In this document: piece by piece, positions 24,945 to 32,442 of the stretch
Layout: each line of letters starts with the position of its first letter
Position numbering within the stretch: position 1 is the stretch's first letter
Source: Acidobacteriota bacterium
Lineage (GTDB): Bacteria; Acidobacteriota; Blastocatellia; Pyrinomonadales; Pyrinomonadaceae
Assembly (NCBI GenBank): GCA_019242475.1
Contig: JAFAVK010000009.1
Span: forward strand, 26,437 to 90,436
Length of the DNA: 64,000 nucleotides
Direction of reading: 5' to 3'
Position numbers and translations under genes: made by a program
Notes under the pieces: generated by a model
What the model was told of the DNA's origin: nothing
The model's input: only the letters and a program-made list of their open reading frames with translations
The model's database searches: none

Positions 24945-26372
24945 TTACTTCTTCTGCTCGTCGGGCTCGTCCGGCTTCTGCATGCCGACGCCGAACTCTT
25001 CGCCCTCGTTTTCGGCCCACTGCGCGAAGCGCTCCTGCCAGCCGTGCAGGTTCGTGTCGAGTTCGCGCAGGCGCCCTTCGCGCTCGGCCGGCTTGAGCGA
25101 CTTGTCTTCGGCCGTGTCGCGGGCGCGCGCGACGTACGCCCTCAACTCCTGGCGCAGCGCGTCCGACTCGGGGCTCGGCGCGGGCGCCTGCTCCAGCTTC
25201 TCGGCCGCCGCGGCCAGTTCCCCCGGGTCGCCGCGCAGGTAGTTCAAGAGTGCGTTCTGCCCGGCGTTGACCGCCTCGACGTAGGGGCCGACGGGCGACC
25301 GGCCGAGCGCGCGCTCCTTCAGGTTCGAGAGGCGCGGCGGCGGCGCGTCGAAGTGGCGCGCGACCATCACGAAGCTCACGGCGACGAGCAGGAGGCAGGC
25401 GACCTGCGCCGCGTGCCATGCGTGCGCCACCGGCCCGCGCGCCCCCGGCCGCTTGTAGCCGACCAGGAGCGCGAGGCCCATCCCCGCGACGAGCCCGCCG
25501 AGGTGCGCCGCGTTGTCGATGAACTGCCGCGCGACGTAGCCGATGAAAAGGTTGATGCCGAGCGTCGGGAGCAGCCCCGTCCCGAACGCGCGCTTCAAGC
25601 CCTCGGGCAGCTCGTGGCGGTACTTGATGCCGAAGACGAAGAGCACGCCCATCAGCCCGAAGAGCGCGCCCGAAGCCCCGGCCGACGCCGTGTCGTACGG
25701 CTTGAAGAGGAACTGCCCCAGCGCGCCGCTCGCCCACTCGGGCCGCACCGCGAGGTAGCTCGCCAACACCCCCGCGATGCCGGTCAGAATCCAGAAGACG
25801 ACGAAGCGCGCCGACCCGTAAAGCTTCTCCACGTACGGCCCGAGCATGAAGAGGCCGTACATGTTCGAGAGCAGGTGCATGTTCGCCAGCAGGAACCCGA
25901 GCGGCCCCGGCTGAACCAGCTGCGGCGGGAACTGCACGTGCAGGAAGATCGGCGTGACGAAGCGCCACCACTGCCCTTCGTGGTCGATGAGGTAGTTGAG
26001 CTTGGCGCCGTACGCGCGCAGCACCGTGCCGGTCGCGCCGCCCGAGAGCCACATCAGCACGTAGATGAAGACGTTGGCGATGAGAAAGATGAAGGTGAAG
26101 GTGGCCGGGCGCGAGATGACCGCGCGCAGGAAGCGCAACGTCTCGGGGTCTGCGTGCGGCGCGCGCCGCGGCTGCTCCGCGGCGCGCGCGACCGGCGTGC
26201 CGCAGACCATGCAGCGCGCCTCGCCCGCGCCCACGAGCGCCCCGCAGTGGCGGCACACGCCCGTGCGGCCCGCCCCCTCTGACTGACCTTCGGCCAAGAC
26301 CTTAAACGCCCATCTTTCCGGCTGAGAGTGAAACTTTGTCCGCTGTCGCGATTCTATTTCCCCGCCGTGCAA
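24945..26372 (-). CDS. Rhomboid family intramembrane protease with N-terminal zinc ribbon
   Basis: About 475 residues. CRHCGALVG and CMVCG form a four-Cys zinc ribbon near residue 40. The rhomboid core of six or more transmembrane segments follows, with the catalytic Ser in AGASGALFG and the His in DNAAHLGGLVAGMG. The conserved EKLYGSARF region lies between. A soluble helical C-terminal extension of about 150 residues follows the last helix. Rhomboids cleave transmembrane substrates. The start is uncertain: the TTG at 26372 gives the longest form, and a TTG at 26297 would remove 25 residues. Confidence 0.85.
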   Translation of the reverse strand: MHGGEIESRQRTKFHSQPERWAFKVLAEGQSEGAGRTGVCRHCGALVGAGEARCMVCGTPVARAAEQPRRAPHADPETLRFLRAVISRPATFTFIFLIANVFIYVLMWLSGGATGTVLRAYGAKLNYLIDHEGQWWRFVTPIFLHVQFPPQLVQPGPLGFLLANMHLLSNMYGLFMLGPYVEKLYGSARFVVFWILTGIAGVLASYLAVRPEWASGALGQFLFKPYDTASAGASGALFGLMGVLFVFGIKYRHELPEGLKRAFGTGLLPTLGINLFIGYVARQFIDNAAHLGGLVAGMGLALLVGYKRPGARGPVAHAWHAAQVACLLLVAVSFVMVARHFDAPPPRLSNLKERALGRSPVGPYVEAVNAGQNALLNYLRGDPGELAAAAEKLEQAPAPSPESDALRQELRAYVARARDTAEDKSLKPAEREGRLRELDTNLHGWQERFAQWAENEGEEFGVGMQKPDEPDEQKK

Positions 26373-26381
26373 ACGGCAACT

Positions 26382-26448
26382 CAGTAGGCAGACGGCAGGA
26401 GGCAGTTAAGGGCGCCGCGTCAGCGGCGTCTGCCATCTGCTTACTGCC
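26382..26448. repeat. Heptamer hairpin element (AGTAGGC word) in divergent region
   Basis: Left arm 26382-26406 and right arm 26430-26448 pair imperfectly. The loop holds a small CGCCGC/GCGGCG hairpin. This is the one element located between two gene starts. Confidence 0.75.
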
Positions 26449-26457
26449 CTCCGTTCT

Positions 26458-26486
26458 CCCTGACGAGTTTTGCGTCAGGGCTTTTT
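26458..26486 (+). terminator. Terminator-like hairpin in the leader of the subtilase gene
   Basis: CCCTGACG (26458-26465) and CGTCAGGG (26473-26480) form a perfect stem with a 7-nt loop and CTTTTT after it. It points toward the subtilase gene with no plus-strand gene upstream, so it may be an attenuator. Confidence 0.6.
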
Positions 26487-26631
26487 CGTCAGCGTGACCG
26501 AAGGCGGGCGGCGGGGACGTCTTTCTTCAGAGTTTTGCGTCGGCACGGGCGTTGCCCTTGTGCTCCCGGTCGCACGAACTCTCACGACGGGGCGGCCGAG
26601 CTAGACGGACTTTGTAAGGAGCCGACCGACT

Positions 26632-28836
26632 TTGAGAAACAGAAACAGATTAATCGCGGCGCTCGCCACGCTCTCTCTCTTGACCCCGCTGGCCGGCGCA
26701 CTCCGCGCCTCCGCCAAGTCGCCCGCGCAGGGCGCGCCGCGGCGCGCTTTGAAAAAGATGACCGACGACCTGCTCGCGCGGGTTAACAACACGAGGCAGG
26801 GCGCGGGCGAGACGGCGCGCGTCATCGTGCGCGCGGCCGAGGGGCAGGCGGGCACGGCGGCGGCCGAAGCGCTCCGCGGCGCGGGCGGGCGCGTCTCGGC
26901 CCAACTGGACTCGCTCGGGCTCGTCGTCGCCGACGTGCCGGTCGAGAAGCTGGCCGAGTTTGCGGCGCGCGACGACGTGTCGTGGGTCTCTTCCGACCAG
27001 GACGTGCGCTCGACCGCAACGTCCTTCGACAACACGAGCCTCCAGGAGGTCGCGACGGGCGCGAGCAAGCTCCTGCCCGTGGGCAACGGGGAGCTTGCAA
27101 AGGGCGGCGGCGGCAGCAAGGTCGGCATCGCCATCCTCGACAGCGGCATCAGCCCCCCGGACTCGGCCGAGTTCGCGGGCTACGAGTGGCGCCTGTCTTC
27201 GGGCACGCTGGGGCTGGGTCTGCTCGCGCAGAGGTACCTGGCCTCCTACCCGCGCGTCCTCAAGCACATCGACTTCACCGGCGAGGGGCGCACGGACGAC
27301 GTGTACGGCCACGGCACGCACACGGCCGGCGTCGCCGCGGGCTCCGGCCAGGCGAGCGAGGACTACGCCGCGAAGAATCCGGGCGCGCAGACCTACGGCG
27401 GCATCGCCACCAACGCCAACCTCCTGGACGTGCGCGTGCTCGACTCGAACGGCGCGGGCAAGGTCTCGAACGTCGTCCAGGCCGTGGACTGGGTCGTCAA
27501 GAACAGGAAGACCTACAACGTCCGCGTCATGAACCTTTCTCTGGGCACGCCGCCCTCGCAGAGCTACAAGACAGACCCGCTGTGCCTGGCGCTCGGGCGC
27601 GCCGTGGACGCCGGCATCGTCGTCGTGGTGGCCGCGGGCAACTGGGGCAAGGACGCGCAGGGGCAGACGATCTACGGCGGAATTCTCTCGCCGGCCAACT
27701 CGCCGCGCGTCATCACGGTCGGCGCCACGAACGCGCAGCAGACCGCGGCCCGCTCGGACGATCTGGTCGCCACCTACTCTTCGCGCGGGCCGACGCTCGT
27801 GGACGGCCTGATGAAGCCCGACCTCGTCGCGCCCGGCAACAAGCTCGGCGCGGCCGAGACGGCTTCGACCTCGCCGACGGCGAGCAACAACTACTCGACC
27901 ACGGGCGGCGGCGGGGTGCTCGGCACGGTGCTCTTCGGCAACACGAGCACGAACACGCCGGACGCCACCGGCACGTACCGCGTAATGAGCGGCACCTCCT
28001 TCGCCGCGCCGGCCGTGGCGGGCGCGGCCGCGCTGATGGTCGAGGCCAACCCTTCCCTGACGCCCTCGATGGTGAAGGCCCTTTTGATGAGGACGGCGCA
28101 GCGCCTGCCCGTCTACGAGCAGGCGGTCGCCGACGGGCAGATGTCGCAGTTCGAGCGCGTCATCACGGAGGGCGCGGGCGAGCTGAACGCGAGCGCCGCG
28201 GTGACCGTGGCTAAGGCGATTCGCAAAGACGCCGACAGCGCCTCGCCCGGCGACAGCCTCATCACGGCGAGGAACACGACCTACTCGACGCTCGGCCTGA
28301 CCTCCCCGATAGCCGGAGAGGCGATGCCGCTCAACAACGGCGTCATCTGGGTCGAGGGCGTCGCCTTCGACGAGCGGCTGACGCTGACCGAAGGGTTCCG
28401 CCTGCCGGACGGCAACACGCTCACGGACGGCTGGGTGATGGCGGGCGGCCGCCTCCTGCCCGACGGCACGTACCTCCTCTCCGACGGGCACACGGTGGCC
28501 CCGAACTCCATCCTCGGCACCGGCCACCTGATGAGCGACGGCCACCTGTTGGGCGACGCGATTCTGTTCGGCGAGGGACACCTCCTGGGCGACGCCGTCC
28601 TGTTGGGCGAGGGCTACGCCTTCGGCAGCGGCCACCTGATGAGCGACGGCCACCTGATGAGCGACGGCCATCTCATGAGCGACTCCTTCGCCAACGAGTC
28701 GGCCTGGGCCACGAACATGGTCGAGCCCAGCTCGATGCAGTTCAAAGAGGAGCAGGTGCTCCTGCAAGGGGAGTCGGCCCTGCCGGCCTCCGTCAGCCGC
28801 CTCGCCGCGTCGAGCCCGCTCTACCCGAAGCAGTAA
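26632..28836 (+). CDS. Secreted subtilisin-like (S8) serine protease with C-terminal hexad repeats
   Basis: 734 residues. Signal peptide (1-28), then an I9-like propeptide (about 60-125), then the S8 domain. Catalytic residues are Asp170 (AILDSG), His227 (YGHGTHTAG) and Ser456 (MSGTSFAAP), with oxyanion Asn337 (AAGN). After about residue 560 comes a non-catalytic tail. From about 633 it is a run of six-residue units such as GHLMSD, GHLLGD, AILFGE and AVLLGE, ending in three identical GHLMSD copies. The tail could be a solenoid for surface attachment; that is inference. The TTG start has AAGGAG upstream. Confidence 0.88.
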   Translation: MRNRNRLIAALATLSLLTPLAGALRASAKSPAQGAPRRALKKMTDDLLARVNNTRQGAGETARVIVRAAEGQAGTAAAEALRGAGGRVSAQLDSLGLVVADVPVEKLAEFAARDDVSWVSSDQDVRSTATSFDNTSLQEVATGASKLLPVGNGELAKGGGGSKVGIAILDSGISPPDSAEFAGYEWRLSSGTLGLGLLAQRYLASYPRVLKHIDFTGEGRTDDVYGHGTHTAGVAAGSGQASEDYAAKNPGAQTYGGIATNANLLDVRVLDSNGAGKVSNVVQAVDWVVKNRKTYNVRVMNLSLGTPPSQSYKTDPLCLALGRAVDAGIVVVVAAGNWGKDAQGQTIYGGILSPANSPRVITVGATNAQQTAARSDDLVATYSSRGPTLVDGLMKPDLVAPGNKLGAAETASTSPTASNNYSTTGGGGVLGTVLFGNTSTNTPDATGTYRVMSGTSFAAPAVAGAAALMVEANPSLTPSMVKALLMRTAQRLPVYEQAVADGQMSQFERVITEGAGELNASAAVTVAKAIRKDADSASPGDSLITARNTTYSTLGLTSPIAGEAMPLNNGVIWVEGVAFDERLTLTEGFRLPDGNTLTDGWVMAGGRLLPDGTYLLSDGHTVAPNSILGTGHLMSDGHLLGDAILFGEGHLLGDAVLLGEGYAFGSGHLMSDGHLMSDGHLMSDSFANESAWATNMVEPSSMQFKEEQVLLQGESALPASVSRLAASSPLYPKQ
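28629..28683 (+). repeat. Tandem 18-bp coding repeat
   Basis: Three consecutive 18-bp units encode Gly-His-Leu-Met-Ser-Asp. The first two are identical and the third differs at synonymous positions. More diverged units precede them from about 28525. Confidence 0.85.
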
Positions 28837-28840
28837 GTAG

Positions 28841-28929
28841 AAGGCAAGAGGCAAAAGGCAAAAGGGAAGGAGGACGAGAAGCAGCGTGGCTTCCGTCCTC
28901 CTTCCCTTTTGCCTTTTGCCTCTTGCCTT
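28841..28929. repeat. Heptamer hairpin element (AAAAGGC word), perfect 35-bp stem
   Basis: Arms 28841-28875 and 28895-28929 are perfect reverse complements over 35 nt, built of GGCAAAA/GGCAAGA-type heptamers. They lie between convergent genes. Confidence 0.92.
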
Positions 28930-28938
28930 TCGCCTTAC

Positions 28939-29973
28939 CTACGGCCGGGGCGGGGTCGCGCCGGGCGGGACGAGCCAGAGTTGGAGCGAGCCGGTCGTAC
29001 GCTGCCCGCCGTCGAGGACGACGATGCGCGAGGCGTCGATGCCGCGGGTGGTGACGAGGTAGTCGCGCGCGTTCTGCGCGCGCTTCTGGCCCGAGACGTC
29101 GCGCCTGCCGCTGCCGCCGTAGCCGATGAGGTAGCCCTGCGAGCCGGGGCTGTTCTGCAACTCGATGGCGAAGGTGTCGAGCCGCGCCTTCTCGTCGTCG
29201 CGGTTCACCACGCCGATCTCGTCGAACTTGGTCGGGTTGGGCGGCGCGGGGATCGACGCCTGGCACTGCGCGCGGCACTCAAGGTTGTAGCCCGCCACCT
29301 CGACGGTCGCCGAGATGGGACGGCCGGCGAGCCCCGCCGTGTCCACCGTAATCGTCGGCGTCCCCTGCCCCGAGATGATCTTGCCGTCCGAGATGACCCA
29401 GTTGTAGGCGGGCGTCACGCCGGGCGTCCCGCCCGAGACCGAGGCGGTGAAGGTGATGGGCGTGCCGGCCTGCTGCACGTCCGGGCAGTAGATGGAGACG
29501 TTCGGGCAGACGGGGCGCGGCGGCGGGCAGCTGCGCACGACCACCTTCGTCGAGGTGAAGGCCGTGCAGAGCGGGTTGCCCTCGGGGCCGCTCTCGATCA
29601 CCACCGAGGCGTTGTAGACGCCGGGCTGCGCGTCCGCGAGATCCCAGACCACGTCGGTGCCGTCGTAGCTGTCGAGCCGCCCGCCCGAGACCGTCCACTT
29701 GTAGCGCAGCGGTTTGCCCTCGGGGCTGACGCCGACGGCCTTGAGGCGGACGCGCGGGTTGGACATCGACTCGGCGTCGGGGCAGAGCGTGACGACCTGC
29801 GTGTCGGCGTCGAGCCGGATGGTCGGCGGCTGGTACTCGGGCGAGGGCGCGGGCGTCGCGGACTTCTGCGGCTCTTTGCCCTTGTGCGCCGCGCGCGAAG
29901 AGGTGGCGACGAAGGCCGCGACGGCGAGCAGCAGCACGCCGAGCACGGCCGCGGTACGCTTTCCTGTGAGCAT
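28939..29973 (-). CDS. Exported protein with PKD-like domains and OmpA-like C-terminus
   Basis: 344 residues. An N-terminal hydrophobic signal or anchor is followed by two immunoglobulin/PKD-like beta domains (about 55-150, with YKWTVSGGRLDSYDGTDVVW, and 155-240, with YNWVISDGKI). The C-terminal part (about 255-335) resembles an OmpA peptidoglycan-binding domain: IGYGGSGRRDVSGQKRAQNAR, then GIDASRIVVLDGG. Several Cys suggest disulfides. It is probably a periplasmic or outer-membrane-associated structural protein. ATG 29973 has a GGAG site. Confidence 0.7.
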   Translation of the reverse strand: MLTGKRTAAVLGVLLLAVAAFVATSSRAAHKGKEPQKSATPAPSPEYQPPTIRLDADTQVVTLCPDAESMSNPRVRLKAVGVSPEGKPLRYKWTVSGGRLDSYDGTDVVWDLADAQPGVYNASVVIESGPEGNPLCTAFTSTKVVVRSCPPPRPVCPNVSIYCPDVQQAGTPITFTASVSGGTPGVTPAYNWVISDGKIISGQGTPTITVDTAGLAGRPISATVEVAGYNLECRAQCQASIPAPPNPTKFDEIGVVNRDDEKARLDTFAIELQNSPGSQGYLIGYGGSGRRDVSGQKRAQNARDYLVTTRGIDASRIVVLDGGQRTTGSLQLWLVPPGATPPRP

Positions 29974-30178
29974 ATCCGACTCCTTACTTGTCCGGGTGGC
30001 AGTTCAGGGGCACAGGTTAAACCAAATCCCCCGCGCCGACAACGGTATTCTTACACCCCCCGGAAACACCCAATCCCGCCCCGTTTCCACCCGGCCGCCA
30101 CGCGCGCGCGGAATTGAAAGGAGAAAAGACCTGTATTCTCTGATATCATCCCGGCAAAGCTGAGAAAGGGCTCCCGCC

Positions 30179-30727
30179 ATGAGCACTAAGACGCAGGCGA
30201 CCGTCGAGGATTTGTACCGCGTCCCCGACCGGGGCAAGGCCGAGATTGTTAACGGGGAGGTCGTCCTCATGAGTCCCACCGGTGACATGCCGGGGCGCGC
30301 GGGCGGCGCGATCTACGTGAGCCTCAGAGGCGTCGAGCGCCTGGCGGGCGGGCGCGCCTACCCGGACAACGTCGGGTTCAAGGTCAACCTGCCGCGCCGC
30401 AAGTCCTTCAGCCCCGACGCCGCCTTCTACACCGGCCCGCCCACGGGCATGAAGTTCCTCGAAGGCGCGCCGGCCTTCGCCGCCGAGATTAGGAGCGAGA
30501 ACGATTACGGGCGGGAGGCGGAAGCCGAGATCGCCGCGAAGCGCGGGGACTACTTCGCCGCGGGCACGCTCGTCGTCTGGGATGTTGACCTCCTGAGCGT
30601 TGACGTGGTCAGGGTCTACCGCGCGTCCGATCCCGACAATCCGAAAATCTACCGGCGCGGCGACGTGGCCGAGGCTGAACCCGCCGTCCACGGCTGGGCG
30701 ATGCCCGTTGACGAACTGTTCGACTAA
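30179..30727 (+). CDS. Uma2 family putative restriction-endonuclease-fold protein
   Basis: 182 residues. The Uma2/DUF820 family has a PD-(D/E)XK nuclease-like fold. Visible features are the EDLYRVPDRGKAEIVNGEVV start, SFSPDAAFY with the acidic residue, FAAEIRSENDYG, and the downstream Lys/Tyr region AKRGDYFAAGTLVVWDVD. These proteins are often present in many copies in some genomes, and their biological role is not settled. There is no partner methylase, so a restriction system is not supported. Confidence 0.8.
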   Translation: MSTKTQATVEDLYRVPDRGKAEIVNGEVVLMSPTGDMPGRAGGAIYVSLRGVERLAGGRAYPDNVGFKVNLPRRKSFSPDAAFYTGPPTGMKFLEGAPAFAAEIRSENDYGREAEAEIAAKRGDYFAAGTLVVWDVDLLSVDVVRVYRASDPDNPKIYRRGDVAEAEPAVHGWAMPVDELFD

Positions 30728-30782
30728 ACATCCTCGCCCCGACGTTCAAACAACACTGCCTCGCGGAAGGAGACCGAACTTT

Positions 30783-31286
30783 ATGAGCGTAGCCACCGCC
30801 GAACTTCCCGCCGACAGGTCGAGGGCGGCGCGGGCGATTGTGTGGGGCGGGCTGTTGGCGGGGCTGGGCGACATCACGTTCGCGTTCGTCGTGAACGGCC
30901 TGCGCGGGGCGGGGCCGGTGCTCGTGTTGCAGTCGGTCGCGAGCGGGCTGCTCGGGGCGGCGGCGAAGGAGGGGGGCTGGGCGACGGCCGCGCTCGGCGG
31001 CGTGCTCCACTTCCTGATCGCGTTCATCTGGGCGACGGTCTTCTGGCTCTTGAGCCGTCAGCTCCGATTCCTGGTGCAACATCCCGTCGTCTGCGGGCTG
31101 CTCTACGGCTTCGCGGTCTACGCGTTCATGTACCTCGTCGTGCTGCCGCTCTCGGCCGCCTACTTCAAGCCCACGTTCACGCCCTACACCGTCTCCCTCA
31201 ACGGGGCGGGGCACATGCTTCTGGTCGGGCTGCCCATCGCGCTCGCGGCCAGTAAATTCACGAACAAGACAGGGAGGGAAGGATGA
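30783..31286 (+). CDS. Four-helix membrane protein
   Basis: 167 residues with about four transmembrane segments (ARAIVWGGLLAGLGDITFAF, LHFLIAFIWATVFWLL, GLLYGFAVYAFMYLVVLPL, GAGHMLLVGLPIALAA). It resembles YagU/DUF1440-like small membrane proteins, with low certainty. ATG 30783 has an AAGGAG site a little far upstream. The stop overlaps the nitroreductase start (ATGA), indicating coupled translation. Confidence 0.65.
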   Translation: MSVATAELPADRSRAARAIVWGGLLAGLGDITFAFVVNGLRGAGPVLVLQSVASGLLGAAAKEGGWATAALGGVLHFLIAFIWATVFWLLSRQLRFLVQHPVVCGLLYGFAVYAFMYLVVLPLSAAYFKPTFTPYTVSLNGAGHMLLVGLPIALAASKFTNKTGREG

Positions 31287-31876
31287 TTGACGGCAGTGAG
31301 GTTCGGGGGCCGCAGGCGCCGCACCCGGTGGACGAACTGTTCCTCGACCGCTGGTCGCCGCGCGCGATGTCGGGCGACCCTTTGACGGAAGAGGAGTTGA
31401 CGACGCTCTTCGAGGCGGCGCGCTGGGCGCCCTCCTCCTACAACAACCAGCCCTGGCGCATCCTCTACGCGCGGCGCGAGACGGGGCACTGGGAGACGTT
31501 CCTCAGCCTGCTCGTCGAGGGCAACCGGGCCTGGGCCAAGGACGCCGCGGCGCTGCTGCTCTTCGTCTCGAAGGAGACGTTCGACTTCAACGGGCAGCCC
31601 TACCCGACGCACTCCTTCGACACGGGCGCGGCGTGGGAGAACCTCGCGCTCCAGGCGACGATGCTCGGGCTGGTCACGCACGGCATGCAGGGGTTCGACT
31701 ACGAAAGGGCGCGCACGGAGCTGAACGTCCCCGAAGGCTTCCGCGTCGAGGCGATGATCGCGGTCGGGCGACCCGGAGACCCCGCGCAGCTCCCCGAAGG
31801 CTTACGCGCGCGCGAGGCGCCCAGCGGCCGCAAACCGCTCTCGGAGATAACCTGCGAAGGCGCCTTCAACTTCTAA
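31283..31876 (+). CDS. Nitroreductase family protein
   Basis: 197 residues. An FMN-dependent nitroreductase fold: SPRAMSGDPLTEEELTTLFEAARWAPSS near the N-terminus with the flavin-phosphate Arg/Ser region, NNQPWRIL, GAAWENLALQATMLGL, and a C-terminal IAVGRPGDP. Family members reduce nitro compounds, quinones or enones with NAD(P)H. It is translationally coupled to the preceding membrane protein. The substrate is unknown. Confidence 0.85.
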   Translation: MIDGSEVRGPQAPHPVDELFLDRWSPRAMSGDPLTEEELTTLFEAARWAPSSYNNQPWRILYARRETGHWETFLSLLVEGNRAWAKDAAALLLFVSKETFDFNGQPYPTHSFDTGAAWENLALQATMLGLVTHGMQGFDYERARTELNVPEGFRVEAMIAVGRPGDPAQLPEGLRAREAPSGRKPLSEITCEGAFNF

Positions 31877-31880
31877 GTCC

Positions 31881-31986
31881 GTGAACCGTGAACCGTGACA
31901 AGATAAAGCCGTAAACGGTGAACCGTAAACCGTGGCGAGTCAAAAGCCGTATTAAGCTTGTCACGGTTTACGGTTCACCGTTCACG
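31881..31986. repeat. Heptamer hairpin element (GTGAACC/GTAAACC word)
   Basis: The left segments 31881-31902 and 31911-31939 offer two alternative partners for the right arm 31957-31986. The word is shared with the element at 22448. Confidence 0.85.
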
Positions 31987-32005
31987 CTTCTAAAGGAGCC
32001 CTTCG

Positions 32006-32407
32006 ATGAGTCGGTACGAGCCCCCCGCTTACCAGCCGCCGCGCCCCTACCAGCCGCCGCCGCAGCAACAGCAGCCTTACCCTTACTACCCGCCGCAGCA
32101 AGTGCAGCACGTCATACACCACCACCAGTCGCCGCCCAAGACTACGGCCGTGGCCGTGCTGCTGGAAGTCCTGCCCGGGCTCTTCTTACAGACCTTCGGC
32201 ATCGGACATCTGTACGCGGGTAACATCGGTGTGGGACTGCTCTTCATGTTCGGATACTGGTTCGTGCAGTTCATCAACCTCCTGCTCTGCTTCGTCCTCA
32301 TCGGGTTCATCACGCTCCCGCTCACCTACCTCCTCGCGCTGATCATCTCCCCGATCCTCGCCTGCAACGCGGCCGAGCGCGCGAACCGCGCCGCCGGTTA
32401 CAGGTAA
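32006..32407 (+). CDS. TM2-like small membrane protein with Pro/Gln-rich N-terminus
   Basis: 133 residues. The first 45 are Pro/Gln/Tyr-rich and end in an HHH stretch (VIHHHQSPP). The membrane part holds FGIGHLYAGNIGVGLLF, typical of TM2-type domains, and a second long hydrophobic segment. AAGGAG lies before ATG 32006. The role is unknown. Confidence 0.7.
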   Translation: MSRYEPPAYQPPRPYQPPPQQQQPYPYYPPQQVQHVIHHHQSPPKTTAVAVLLEVLPGLFLQTFGIGHLYAGNIGVGLLFMFGYWFVQFINLLLCFVLIGFITLPLTYLLALIISPILACNAAERANRAAGYR

Positions 32408-32442
32408 GCCGCCGGGCGGCTCAAGCGTGCGCTCCCCTTAAA

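Noticed and set aside
30179..30727. Restriction-modification system around the Uma2 gene
   Set aside because: No methyltransferase or specificity gene is nearby; Uma2 proteins commonly occur alone.
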